This document shows, piece after piece, positions 26,002 to 35,051 of a stretch of DNA of 64,000 nucleotides. Where the stretch lies: assembly GCA_035949375.1 (NCBI GenBank), contig DASZIG010000097.1, forward strand, positions 45,642 to 109,641, given 5' to 3'. Both the position numbers and the translations under genes were made by a program. The stretch's first letter is position 1; every line of letters begins with the position of its first letter. The notes beneath the pieces were generated by a model. It had not been told where the DNA came from. It did no database searches and saw only the letters and a list, made by a program, of their open reading frames with translations. This stretch comes from Gp13-AA77 sp035949375 (lineage in GTDB: Bacteria > Acidobacteriota > Terriglobia > UBA7540).

Positions 26002-27576
26002 TTGGCTGAGAACGGCGTAGTTTTGGGCGGATTCGGCGGGGGGCCGGTCGCTCGTCCGAATTATGAACGATGGGGAAAGGTCCTGGCCATCGTCGGTTTC
26101 GTCCTGCTTGGTCTGCTGGCGATGCTCGTCTCGGACTGGGTTTCCTGGATGGTGGCAGAACACTACCACCGGTACCGGGAATGGATCCTGATGGGTCTGT
26201 TTCTGGGCGGAGTTCCGCTGACTATCTTCATGGCAGTGGCGGTATGGGAAGGGATTCAGTGTGCCCGAAGGCTCTTCAAGGAGTTAAGGTGGTGGCATCT
26301 CCTCTGGTTCATGCTTTTTGTCAGCTTCCTGAGCTTCCGCAAGCGCGCTGCGAGTGAAGCTTACTCAAATCCGGTCGATTCTGCCGCGGGCTTTCGTATT
26401 GTCATGGTGACCGCTGTGGGAGCCATCCTCCTTTTTCAGCTCATCATGCGCCGGCTGAATTGGCTTAATTCACTGATTACGGGTATTCCGGGCGTGCTGA
26501 CCTGGTTCGCGCTGGTCTGCATGCTTTCCACGGTCTGGTCGGTCTATTGGGAGTGGACGCTCTACAAGGCCTGCGAATACTCGGTCGACGTGGCGATGCT
26601 TGCCGTCTTTGTGCTGGTCATCAAAAACAGCGAGCAGATGAAGACGTGGTTCGAGTGGACTTGGCTGTTGTATGGAGCCCTGCTGTGCTGCGTATGGTTC
26701 TGGGTGCCTGTCGATCCGCACGATGCTCTGAGCAACCATCTCGAGTACGGCGAGCAGGGAATCGGGCTGATCGGGGTTCAGTTGCAGGGCTTGTACCCGG
26801 ACGTTGCTTGCAATGACATCGGGCAACACGGGGCCGTGCTTGGCGCGGTAGCGTTGGCCCGGCTTCTGCCGTGCACGCGCAAACGCAAGAACCTCGTCTG
26901 GTACCTGGCGCTTTTCGGCTTCGGCTGCGTTACCATGTTGTTCGCCCAGTGCCGTTCCGCGATCATGGGTTTCGCGCTCGCCGTCTTCTGCATCTTTCTG
27001 TTCTCCCGCCGCGTTCTGCAAGGCGCCATCATTGTGATAACCGGAGCCATCACCTTCGTGGTGAGCGGAATGGGCACGGTGCTCGTGGAGTATATGAAGC
27101 GCGGGCAAAGCACGCCGCAATTGACTTCGCTCACTCAGCGATTGAGCTGGTGGGCCGTCGCCTGGGAAAAGTTCACGGATAAGCCCCTGACGGGCCTCGG
27201 CGCCTGGGCCGCCGGACGATTTGGCGTGCTGGCAAGGCTCGGTTACAAAATGACCGCCTCCATGCACAGCGACTGGGTGGAGATTATCGTTGGCACGGGG
27301 TTCTGGGGGATCATACCGGTCTTGGTTGTAATCGTATGGACCTGGTGGGTGCTGGTCCGGTTCATTCGCAACAAGAACGCCGACGGCCTGGATGCTGATC
27401 TGTGCCTCGAGGCAATCGGCGTCCTCAGCGTTCTGACTATCCGCATGTTCTTCATGACGGAACTGAGCTGGCACGCGCCACTTAGCTTCTTTGTTCCTAT
27501 CGGATACGCCGAGTACCTCCGGCGCCGCACGCGTTATCTTCCCGGCCAGATTCCGAAGCTCCTCTTCAGGCGTTAG
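26002..27576 (+). CDS. O-antigen ligase/polymerase-like membrane protein
   Basis: A 524-residue protein with about twelve hydrophobic segments. The long loop and motif order fit the Wzy_C/WaaL superfamily: a periplasmic region around CNDIGQHGAVLGAVALARLL, then LAQCRSAIMGFALAV, then TQRLSWWAVAWEKFTDKPLTGLGAW and HSDWVEIIVGTGFWG, whose His resembles the conserved ligase His. Such proteins polymerise or ligate undecaprenyl-linked glycans at the periplasmic face. The TTG start is supported by AGAGG just upstream. It probably completes the glycan pathway begun by the minus-strand operon. The stretch 25800-26001 before it has no convincing gene. Confidence 0.82.
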   Translation: MAENGVVLGGFGGGPVARPNYERWGKVLAIVGFVLLGLLAMLVSDWVSWMVAEHYHRYREWILMGLFLGGVPLTIFMAVAVWEGIQCARRLFKELRWWHLLWFMLFVSFLSFRKRAASEAYSNPVDSAAGFRIVMVTAVGAILLFQLIMRRLNWLNSLITGIPGVLTWFALVCMLSTVWSVYWEWTLYKACEYSVDVAMLAVFVLVIKNSEQMKTWFEWTWLLYGALLCCVWFWVPVDPHDALSNHLEYGEQGIGLIGVQLQGLYPDVACNDIGQHGAVLGAVALARLLPCTRKRKNLVWYLALFGFGCVTMLFAQCRSAIMGFALAVFCIFLFSRRVLQGAIIVITGAITFVVSGMGTVLVEYMKRGQSTPQLTSLTQRLSWWAVAWEKFTDKPLTGLGAWAAGRFGVLARLGYKMTASMHSDWVEIIVGTGFWGIIPVLVVIVWTWWVLVRFIRNKNADGLDADLCLEAIGVLSVLTIRMFFMTELSWHAPLSFFVPIGYAEYLRRRTRYLPGQIPKLLFRR

Positions 27577-27636
27577 GCATTGCGGGGTGTCTGATGACTT
27601 TCGCGCGGGCTGGCGCGCGCTTCATGAACTGACCAC

Positions 27637-29121
27637 TCACAGGCGGTGGTGCGATTTTCCACCCGAATGGCCGTGGGAAAAATGGCCGCCACCGTGCGAC
27701 TTGAAGTGCGGCGCCGAAAGATGCGGAGCCCGGACATGCTCGGACTTCGGAGGCTTCCATGAAGTGGAAGAGTGTCCTGGCCAGAAACTGTGCCCGGACT
27801 TCATGCGGGTTTCCGAGAAGCTGGAAGACGGCGCGACCGGCCGGGAGGCCCATCGTGTTCCGTTGTTGCCAAAGCTTGTGAATCCGCGATCGTTCGACCG
27901 CGGCGACTGCCATCCGGACGACGGGGTCTGGTAGCTCCTTGAACCGGCAAAGGAGGCGCTGGTCGCGAATCGGCTGGACGCCTGAGGTTCACGGTTGCCG
28001 GCCCACGCCGGTTGCGCAGAACGTCCGGCAGCCTGGTAAACCTGCGGCCGACCATGGTAAACCTGTGAACGCGTATCAGTTCCAAACCTTCGCCAGTTGC
28101 CGGAGCCTCCCGCCCAGCCATTCCCCTGGAAACCTCCGCCGGCGAACGATCTCTGTGGCGCAAATCCCGCCCCCGATGGAGCGGGCGAAAACGGCCGCGA
28201 GCCGCCGAATGCTCTCCATCCGCCGCCATTCTGCCGGTAAGGACTGAAGCCGCGGCCGGTGTTGTGTTCCCACGCAGTCAATCCGCCGCCACCAGTGCCG
28301 GCATTTCGAAATCCGAAATTGTTCAGGAAGGAGTTGTTGATGAATAACGTATGGGCCAGCCACCCTAGCGCCCACCCCCAGCCACTCGGCCCGAGCAGAC
28401 CCGGAAAGCCCGTGAATAGCCCCGCGAGATTAACGGCCGACGCGAGCAACGATCCAAAGCCGCTCCCCTCGTACGGAAGCGCCGGATAAGCGCCTTCGAC
28501 CGGAGGACCCCATACCGACGAAGGATCGTAGGCAGGAACGTACATCATCTGCGGATCGGCGGGCTGAATCTCGATCGCACTCTGACCGTTTTGAAACTCG
28601 CTGTTGACGGAAAACTGAGGCGTGTCCACAAGCTGGCCATTGTTCCTTGCCCGAGCGCGCAGCTCCTGAATTGCATTCATCACATTCGAGGGTTGGGCAA
28701 GAAATGCCTGGCCGAGGGCAGCGGTCCACCCGATATTGCGAGTGAGCAACGCCATAACGTCGGGAAACGCCACCAGAGCCTGGACGCTCGGGTCCCAATT
28801 CTGCTGCCTGGCTGCGTAAAGCAACTGCCCGCCTCCGACGTTGCCATTCTGTTGAAGCCATTGCGCGGCCTCGACCAATTGCTGCGGATAGGTCGAAACG
28901 GCCAGCACCTGGCCGAGGAGCGGGTCCGGGTATAGAGCGATTGGGGCCACGAGGTTGACCAATTCACCCGGCGAAAGCCGGGGCGCCTGCTCGAACGATG
29001 TGTCCGGTGAGCCATAGGGCGCGTCTTGGGCCGGAAGCAGAGATCCCAAGCTCAGAACCAGCAGGATGCATGGGACGATCGCCGCTCTGCTGAGACTCTT
29101 CCCGAAACTTGAAATCGTCAT
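27637..29121 (-). CDS. DUF3300 domain-containing exported protein
   Basis: A 494-residue protein with a signal peptide (residues 1-32). DUF3300 is obvious over about 45-240: ELVNLVAPIALYPDPLLGQV, STYPQQLVEAAQWLQQN, ALVAFPDVMALLTRNIGWT and QMMYVPAYDPSSVWG. The remaining 250 residues are Gly/Ser/Trp/Arg-rich, of low complexity, and end in a His-rich tail (KSHGGGHFSHGHSGGKSHHRL) that could bind metal. Function unknown; the family is envelope-associated. The ATG at 29121 directly begins the signal peptide, preceded by a G-rich stretch. The gene converges on the O-antigen ligase gene across 60 bp. Confidence 0.82.
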   Translation of the reverse strand: MTISSFGKSLSRAAIVPCILLVLSLGSLLPAQDAPYGSPDTSFEQAPRLSPGELVNLVAPIALYPDPLLGQVLAVSTYPQQLVEAAQWLQQNGNVGGGQLLYAARQQNWDPSVQALVAFPDVMALLTRNIGWTAALGQAFLAQPSNVMNAIQELRARARNNGQLVDTPQFSVNSEFQNGQSAIEIQPADPQMMYVPAYDPSSVWGPPVEGAYPALPYEGSGFGSLLASAVNLAGLFTGFPGLLGPSGWGWALGWLAHTLFINNSFLNNFGFRNAGTGGGGLTAWEHNTGRGFSPYRQNGGGWRAFGGSRPFSPAPSGAGFAPQRSFAGGGFQGNGWAGGSGNWRRFGTDTRSQVYHGRPQVYQAAGRSAQPAWAGNREPQASSRFATSASFAGSRSYQTPSSGWQSPRSNDRGFTSFGNNGTRWASRPVAPSSSFSETRMKSGHSFWPGHSSTSWKPPKSEHVRAPHLSAPHFKSHGGGHFSHGHSGGKSHHRL

Positions 29122-29236
29122 ATGACCCCCAAGCAGGAACCCTTGAATCTTCGCTGAGGGCACGCTCCCTTCCAAAGCTGGAACGATTGACGGCGGGGAC
29201 TTTCGCGGGTTGTTGAAAAACATTCGAGAACCGTGC

Positions 29237-29316
29237 CATTCCGAGCGAAGCGAGGAATCTCGCTCTGAAAATAGACGACTTGCGAGATTCCTCGTCGCGC
29301 GCGGCTCCTGGGAATG
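29237..29316. repeat. CATTCCGAGCGAAGCGAGG-type inverted repeat
   Basis: The left arm starts CATTCCGAGCGAAGCGAGG; 13 bp of it (29251-29263) are exactly complementary to 29282-29294, and the outer parts pair less well up to GGGAATG at 29310-29316. This core is a widely seen intergenic repeat type in Acidobacteriota and other phyla. It lies in the 679-bp gap 29122-29800, which contains no supported gene. Confidence 0.6.
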
Positions 29317-29465
29317 AGGAGCCTGGACGGGTCTTTCAGCAAACTCTTCGGGTCTACGGCGGTTCTGCCACGCCAAGTCTAAGCGGTGCGCTCTGCACGA
29401 TCTCGTGTGACCCGTCACACGACTTGGGGTTTGACTGGGCTCACAGAGTTTGTGTGAAAGGGGTC

Positions 29466-29720
29466 GGTCTGCACCGTGCGGCTTTACCGCCCAGCCCCGA
29501 AGGGGCGCGACAAGACGCTAGTCACGGCCATAAGCCATGGGTCGCCCTTTCAGGGCTCTGGGCTTGCGCCTCGGCCTTTGGCCCTGGCCGTTGGCCTGGG
29601 CTTTGGTGGATCGGCCCTTCGGGCCTGCCTCGAAGCGCTCCCGCGAGGCGAGATTCGGGTGCGATTCTGTCCTCGCGGGCGCAGGAGTGGCAACCTGTGT
29701 CGGTCCAGCGAAAAGCTGTC
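29466..29720. repeat. palindrome-rich intergenic block
   Basis: Contains several small GC-rich hairpins, for example GCCCCGAAGGGGC (29494-29506) and GGCCCTTCGGGCC (29613-29625), amid GCCTTTGGCC-like words. The composition resembles interspersed repeats often found between genes in environmental bacteria. Long open frames cross it on both strands, but their proteins are Arg/Pro/Gly-rich and look non-coding. Confidence 0.45.
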
Positions 29721-29800
29721 GCCGATGGCTTTCATCTGGGATAGACTCTTCCGCATTCGCGGCCTGCGCTCGAAGGTGCCTGTCGAAGGGAGAATCGGAG

Positions 29801-31729
29801 ATGACGAAGCTCTGGGACCGCGGTTTGATGTTTTTGGCTCTGCTGGGGTGGTTGCTGTGCGTCACCGTCGCCGGCTTCGGCCAGGATGCCGCGAAGCCGG
29901 CAGCACCCCCCGAAGACTACGTTAAGACCCACTACACCAAGTACGAATATCGAATACCGATGCGCGACGGCAAGCGCCTGTTCACTTCCGTCTATGTGCC
30001 GAAAGACACGGCGCAGTCTTATCCGATCCTCATGGATCGGACCCCTTATAGCGTCGGTCCCTATGGGGAGGATCAATACAAGAAGAACCTCGGCCCCTCC
30101 GACGAGTTCGAGAAGGCGGGCTACATCTTCGTCTATCAGGACGTTCGGGGAAGATATCTCTCCGAGGGAACTTTTGTGGAGATGCATCCGCACATCGACG
30201 TGAAGAAGTCGCCGCAGGACGTGGACGACAGCTCGGACACTTACGACACCATTGACTTTCTGCTGAAGCACGTCCCGAACAATAACGGCAAAGTCGGGAT
30301 TTGGGGAATCTCGTATCCGGGCTTCTACACCTCGGCCAGCATCATCGATTCGCATCCCGCGCTGAAGGCGGCGTCGCCGCAGGCTCCGATGACAAACCTC
30401 TTCATGGGCGACGACGGTTATCACGGCGGCGCCTTCATGCTGGCGGCGAACTTCGGTTTCTATAGCTTTTTCAAGCCGTTCGCCGAGCCCTCATTGCCGC
30501 CGAAGTTCGCCGCGCCTTTCGATCCCGGCACCCCTGACGGCTACCAGTTCTTTCTGAAGGCCGGGGCCACGTCCAACCTGGACAAGCTGTATCTCAAAGG
30601 CTCCAACTGGCTGTTCAACGACCAATTGAAGCACAACACGTTCGACGATTATTGGAAGGAGCGGGATCTCTCTCAGCACATGAACAACGTCAAATGCGCC
30701 GTGCTGGTGGTCGGCGGCTGGTACGACGCCGAGGATCTCTCCGGTCCCTACAACACTTACTACGCGATCAAACGGAACAATCCTGGAACCCCGAGCACCT
30801 TGGTGGAGGGTCCCTGGGTTCACGGCGGCTGGGCGCGAGGTGACGGCGACCATCTCGGCGACGCGCAATTCGCCGCGAAGACGGCGGAATACTTCCGCGC
30901 CAACATCCAATTTCCGTTCTTCGAGTACTACCTGAAGGGCAAAGGCTCGGCGATGCCCGCGGCTTATGTGTTTGAGACCGGGACAAACATCTGGCGGAAG
31001 TACGACCAATGGCCTCCCGCGCAGGCGCAGCATCAGACGCTCTATTTCCACGGCGGCGGCAAGCTCTCATTCGAGCCGCCCGCCGAAGACGAGCCGCCCG
31101 ATCAGTACGTAAGCGACCCCGCGCACCCTGTGCCCTTCGTGGAGTACACAGTTCAAGGCGTGCCGCAGCGCTACATGGTGGATGATCAACGTTGGGCGGC
31201 GCGGCGTCCGGACGTGCTGGTGTACGAGACCGATCCGCTCCAGCAGGATGTGACGATTGCCGGCCCGATCGCGCCGAAGCTCAAGGTCGCGACCAGCGGA
31301 ACCGACTCCGACTTTGTTGTCAAGCTGATCGACGTCTATCCGGAGGATTATCCTGACGACAGCAAGGTGAATGAGACCCGGAGGGGCCTGGGCCTGCCGG
31401 ACCTGCGCATGGGCGGCTATCAGCAAATGGTGCGCGGAGAGCCGATGCGGGCGAAGTTCCGCAATAGCTGGGAAAAGCCCGAACCCATGGCACCCGGGAA
31501 AGTGACGAGCGTCAACTTCACAATGCCTGATCTCAACCACACCTTCCGCCAGGGACACCGGATCATGGTGCAAGTGCAAAGTTCGTGGTTCCCGCTGGTC
31601 GATCGCAATCCACAGACCTTCGTGGACATCCCGAGCGCCCGGCCGGAAGACTTCAAGCCGGCAACCGAGCAGGTGTTTCACAGCAAGAACGCGGCTTCAG
31701 GAGTTGACGTGATGGTCTTGCCGCAATGA
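29801..31729 (+). CDS. secreted S15/CocE-family acyl hydrolase
   Basis: A 642-residue exported serine hydrolase (CocE/NonD and X-Pro dipeptidyl-peptidase family). Residues 1-28 are a signal peptide (LMFLALLGWLLCVTVAGFG). The alpha/beta-hydrolase core has EYRIPMRDGKRLFTSVYVPK, QDVRGRYLSEGTF and the nucleophile elbow GISYPGF with Ser171; VVGGWYDAEDLSGPY gives the Asp region and EGPWVHGGWARGDG the His region. A C-terminal jelly-roll domain (from about 430) ends with NHTFRQGHRIMVQVQSSWFP. It may cleave peptides, esters or beta-lactams outside the cytoplasm. The ATG is chosen because AAGGGAG precedes it and it begins the signal peptide. Confidence 0.88.
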   Translation: MTKLWDRGLMFLALLGWLLCVTVAGFGQDAAKPAAPPEDYVKTHYTKYEYRIPMRDGKRLFTSVYVPKDTAQSYPILMDRTPYSVGPYGEDQYKKNLGPSDEFEKAGYIFVYQDVRGRYLSEGTFVEMHPHIDVKKSPQDVDDSSDTYDTIDFLLKHVPNNNGKVGIWGISYPGFYTSASIIDSHPALKAASPQAPMTNLFMGDDGYHGGAFMLAANFGFYSFFKPFAEPSLPPKFAAPFDPGTPDGYQFFLKAGATSNLDKLYLKGSNWLFNDQLKHNTFDDYWKERDLSQHMNNVKCAVLVVGGWYDAEDLSGPYNTYYAIKRNNPGTPSTLVEGPWVHGGWARGDGDHLGDAQFAAKTAEYFRANIQFPFFEYYLKGKGSAMPAAYVFETGTNIWRKYDQWPPAQAQHQTLYFHGGGKLSFEPPAEDEPPDQYVSDPAHPVPFVEYTVQGVPQRYMVDDQRWAARRPDVLVYETDPLQQDVTIAGPIAPKLKVATSGTDSDFVVKLIDVYPEDYPDDSKVNETRRGLGLPDLRMGGYQQMVRGEPMRAKFRNSWEKPEPMAPGKVTSVNFTMPDLNHTFRQGHRIMVQVQSSWFPLVDRNPQTFVDIPSARPEDFKPATEQVFHSKNAASGVDVMVLPQ

Positions 31730-31875
31730 CGGAGGATCCCGGCGGAAGTTCGGTGCTCGCGAAGAGATCAGCCGGCTGTCTTTCAACGGGTGCGTGATAC
31801 CGGGCTTGCGGAAGAAATATGGACGTCTATGTTTCGCGATCCAACTCATTGAAAGACCACCCCGCCCTTCGGGCA

Positions 31876-31896
31876 CCCCTCCTGGACCAGGAGGGG
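31876..31896. repeat. short perfect palindromic hairpin
   Basis: CCCCTCCTGG (31876-31885) is exactly complementary to CCAGGAGGGG (31887-31896) around one base. It is followed by AGTTGTTT and lies 147 bp beyond the hydrolase stop; it may terminate transcription or be part of an intergenic repeat. The gap 31730-32492 also holds the A-tract element at 32111-32212. Confidence 0.45.
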
Positions 31897-32110
31897 AGTT
31901 GTTTGCCGCGTGGGGCAGCAATATCTAGCCTACGCAGAGCAATCCACACGACTTGACAAGCTCCTAGTCGCATGCCATACTTTTTCCGTCCGGGGGCCGG
32001 TTTGCGGTCAATGTTATTTGCTATGCGGCAAGCTCTCCAGTCAGTCTCAGGCGCAACCACAAGGGGTGGGCCTACTACAGGTAGTGGCGAATAAAAAGAG
32101 AAATAGCGCG

Positions 32111-32212
32111 AAAAAAAAGAATCTAAAATTTTACAAAACGAAGCCACCAAGCCTTTTAGAATCAATAAAACAATCCCGAAAATAGGGAAAAACGAAGCCA
32201 AACGAAGCCAAA
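32111..32212 (+). repeat. ~105-bp interspersed element, copy 2
   Basis: Same orientation and block order as 9060-9172: eight A, GAATCTAAAATTTT, CAAAACGAAGCCAC, AGAATCAATAAA, a hairpin with a GAAAATA loop, and tandem CGAAGCCAAA decamers. Here the hairpin arms are TCCC and GGGA, while copy 1 has GGCC and GGCC, so pairing is kept although the bases changed. A frame reads through it on the reverse strand but looks non-coding. Confidence 0.7.
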
Positions 32213-32492
32213 CTTCCGTTGGCCGCTGGAGGGCCGATTTATTGCTCCATGTCTTTTTAAATCAGCATGATCCAGGAGATGCCCCACAAAAGGGGCGAAC
32301 CTTAAAAGCCAACCACAAAGCCACCGGCGGCGTTTGCGGAGCGGATTCCCGCCTTCGCTGATTGAAATGACGGCGTCCCGGGCTGGCGCAAATGGCACCA
32401 GCAGGTTCCCCTCGAGCGATTTTTGCAATTGTCGCCGAACCTCCGGTATCATCGCCGAGGCCCTCCAAATTTCAGGGGCCGGGAGCGTACGC

Positions 32493-32810
32493 ATGAAACC
32501 GAGACCAACCCGATCGGGTTCGGCCAAGGCCACGAACGTCAAGGCCGAGCCGGAAGGATTGCTGAACACGGTGGCGCGCACCGTAGGCTCAGCGCTTGGC
32601 ACGATCGTTGCCAGGGGCGAGAGCGCCATGGAGAAGCCAGGCGAAGTCTTCGACGCCCTGAAGTCCAGGGCTGTCGAGGCCCGGAAGACACTTGCGGCAA
32701 AGGCGCCAAAAAAGAAGGCGGCCAAGCCGGTCCGCAAGCCGGTCCGGAAGAAAGCTGTGGCAAAGAAGAGCGCGCCCAGGAAGGCGAAGAAGACCCGCAG
32801 GGCTCGCTGA
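32493..32810 (+). CDS. small Lys/Arg-rich histone H1-like protein
   Basis: A 105-residue, strongly basic protein. The N-terminal half contains a short hydrophobic/amphipathic stretch (LLNTVARTVGSALGTIVARG); the C-terminal third is a run of KK, AKKPVRK and ARK-type units (e.g. AAKPVRKPVRKKAVAKKSA) like the tails of bacterial histone H1-like and HU-tail proteins. It probably binds nucleic acid non-specifically in the cytoplasm. The ATG at 32493 has GGGAG upstream. The opposite strand also has a long open frame, but the Lys-rich pattern and ribosome-binding site favour this strand. Confidence 0.65.
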   Translation: MKPRPTRSGSAKATNVKAEPEGLLNTVARTVGSALGTIVARGESAMEKPGEVFDALKSRAVEARKTLAAKAPKKKAAKPVRKPVRKKAVAKKSAPRKAKKTRRAR

Positions 32811-32885
32811 CCGCAGGCATCCTCCGGTGCCGCGGACATCATATTGCGCTGCGGGCGTCGAGAGCGGGCAGACGCTACGCCACCC

Positions 32886-34700
32886 TTACCACTGCACGCC
32901 CGGATACAGGCTCGGGATGCGAAACGCCCGATAGGCGTATTGGCCGGTAATCTGCATCTGCCAAACGACCTGGGGCGTGGTGGTTTGGGTCACCTCGTAG
33001 ACCGCCCCGCTCGGGGGTGTGTTGCTGGCGGCACACTCGTCGAATTCCATGTTGCCGTTGGCCAAGCCGTAGGCGTCGCCCCCAAAGAACGAAAAGAGCG
33101 TGAGATCGTCTTGCCACATGAGGGTTGCGGTCTTGGCGGTCTCGTCGATTTGATAGACCTGCACCCGGCTCTGGCATGCGGAATTCGTCAGCACGCCGCA
33201 GGGCTCGCTGTCGCCGACGTTGTAGCCATTATTGCCGTTATCAAAAACACTCAATTGGAAGACGCCGCTGCTGTTCGTGCTCAGGATGCCGGGGCCGTGC
33301 TCGGCGTAGAACCAGTCGACCGGATCGGTGCCGCCCACAAGCGTGAGGTCGCCTTGCCAGCCCAGAGTCCAGACGATCCCGCCCGCGCCGGTGCCGTTTT
33401 CATAGTCGATCTTGATGATCCAGGACTGATGCCGCATGGAAAGGATCAAGTTGCCGTCCGATGGCGAGTAGAGGATGGCGTTGCTGTGGGTCCAATCCGG
33501 AGGGAAACTGAGCAGATGGCGGTTGACATCCAGGTGATCAAAAGTGGACCAGACCCATACCGGCACGCGATTCGTGTCCAGATCGATGAGCACGTCACCC
33601 AAAACCGTCGTGGTCCCCGGGTAGCCCGTCAAGTTCTCGAAGTTCTGGTTCTCCGACGCAATGATAATGAGGTGGCCGTTGGGAAGAATCGCCACGTCAT
33701 GGTGCGTCCCGACGACCGTCAGGTTATATCCGGCCGTCGCTAAAGCCTGATTGAGGTCGGCAGCGGTCATCTGCCAGACCACATTCCCGGCCAGGTCCAC
33801 CTCCTCCAGCGTGGAGTCTATTCCGTCCGGTTGCCCGGCATAGTTGATCAGCATGTTCCCGTCCGGAAGCAACTTGAGCGGCTGCGGAACAAGCAAGGGA
33901 TTGCCGTTGTTGTACGACCAGATGATGTTTCCCTGCAGATCAGCCGCCGCTGCGGTGACCTGCGATCCGCCCTCCGTGGCGAGGTCCAGCATTTCGATCC
34001 CGCCGTTTGGCGTCATGCCCGGCGTCGTTGTAGCCGTGACGGCCGGGAGCTGCGCCGCCGGCAACGCGCCGGTCGCGAAGGTCCGATCCGCGTCCAGGAA
34101 CAAGGTTGAGTCGGCCAGCGTGACTTGCGCCCGCATATGGTAGGTCGTCGAAGCTCGCATGCCCGCCACCAGCATGTTCACAGCGCCCCCGGCACTCGGC
34201 GCGGGCACCGACCAGGTTTCGAGACCGTAACCGGTGTCGGGGCCGAAGTCAATTTCCACCGTGCTGCCCGTCGGCGCCTGGATGGAGTATTGGGCCACCT
34301 GGGGATTGTTGGTGGCGGAGACGCAGCCGGGCACCATCACCGTAACGGAGCCAGATGCTGACAGGGTGACGGCTGAGTTACTCGATGCCTGCACGGTGAA
34401 AGATTGCGGGGTCGAGACGCTGGGCGCGGTGTAGAGTCCGTTTGAAGTGATAGTGCCGGTGGATGCAGTGCCGCCCGTAACGCCGTTAACGGACCATGTC
34501 ACCGGGCCGCCCGGTACGCCCATGAGTTGGGCGCTGAACTGAACAGTCTGTCCGCTCGCAACCGCCTCTGAGCTTGGCGCAAGAGTCAGAGAGGGCGCCC
34601 CCGAAGGCGTCGTCGTCGCCCCTTGGCCACATCCGAGCATCAGGCTGGCCGCGCTCAGCACCATCATTGCGATGAACCATTGCAGTCTTGCGTTCCTCAT
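32886..34700 (-). CDS. arylsulfotransferase (ASST)-like lipoprotein
   Basis: A 604-residue exported protein. The N-terminus ends SAASLMLGCGQG, a likely lipobox with Cys at about 24. An Ig-like (BIG2-type) domain covers about 40-110 (LTLAPSSEAVASGQTVQFSA), followed by a fibronectin-like segment and then a six-bladed-propeller region typical of ASST proteins: GNIIWSYNNG, LLPDGNMLINYAG, VVGTHHDVAILPNGHLIIIA, DWTHSNAILYSPSDGNLILSMRHQSWIIKID, and EHGPGI. HHD and the THSN/RHQS His positions match those expected for PAPS-independent sulfotransfer. The ATG at 34700 follows GGAGG. Whether it really transfers sulfate is unknown. Confidence 0.82.
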   Translation of the reverse strand: MRNARLQWFIAMMVLSAASLMLGCGQGATTTPSGAPSLTLAPSSEAVASGQTVQFSAQLMGVPGGPVTWSVNGVTGGTASTGTITSNGLYTAPSVSTPQSFTVQASSNSAVTLSASGSVTVMVPGCVSATNNPQVAQYSIQAPTGSTVEIDFGPDTGYGLETWSVPAPSAGGAVNMLVAGMRASTTYHMRAQVTLADSTLFLDADRTFATGALPAAQLPAVTATTTPGMTPNGGIEMLDLATEGGSQVTAAAADLQGNIIWSYNNGNPLLVPQPLKLLPDGNMLINYAGQPDGIDSTLEEVDLAGNVVWQMTAADLNQALATAGYNLTVVGTHHDVAILPNGHLIIIASENQNFENLTGYPGTTTVLGDVLIDLDTNRVPVWVWSTFDHLDVNRHLLSFPPDWTHSNAILYSPSDGNLILSMRHQSWIIKIDYENGTGAGGIVWTLGWQGDLTLVGGTDPVDWFYAEHGPGILSTNSSGVFQLSVFDNGNNGYNVGDSEPCGVLTNSACQSRVQVYQIDETAKTATLMWQDDLTLFSFFGGDAYGLANGNMEFDECAASNTPPSGAVYEVTQTTTPQVVWQMQITGQYAYRAFRIPSLYPGVQW

Positions 34701-35051
34701 CGGGGTCAGCCTCCCTCCTGAATAACATGGAGACGGATACGATGCTATTACGGTTATCGGATTGTCAAGTTTTTCGCCAAGCCATGCCTCGCGCGAACTC
34801 CCTCGGGCGGGGCAACCGGAGGCGGGGCAAACGGGAGCGTGGCGCAACGGCGCGGCATGCGGCCGGTGCCGCCCTTGACCTGGGGGCCTGCGACCCCTAG
34901 AATCGAACAGAGCCGATTCAACATCAGATGACGGTGCTGATTTGGCGCCCGCCCGGAAAAGCAGGCGGGCCCTGGAGTGTACCTTTTGACAAGCGATCGA
35001 ATTGGAAACAGCTTTATCTCCGCTCAATCCATCAAGCCAAGGAGTGCCGGA
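34701..35051. other. divergent intergenic region
   Basis: This 351-bp gap separates the divergent ASST-like and brxB genes. On the minus strand it holds TTGACA (34763-34768), the best -35 match in the area, with TAGCAT 15 bp downstream as a weak -10. Towards brxB it contains a hairpin, GCCCGCC (34947-34953) with GGCGGGC (34964-34970), whose loop is CGGAAAAGCA; this would sit in the brxB leader. No gene is supported inside. Confidence 0.4.

Noticed and set aside
26470..27474. 334-codon frame antisense to the O-antigen-ligase-like gene
   Set aside because: Hydrophilic His/Gln/Pro-rich product; the plus-strand frame has clear transmembrane helices.
32162..32842. 226-codon minus-strand frame opposite the Lys-rich protein
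   Set aside because: Ends in the A-tract repeat and reads Phe-rich sequence typical of the complement of Lys codons.
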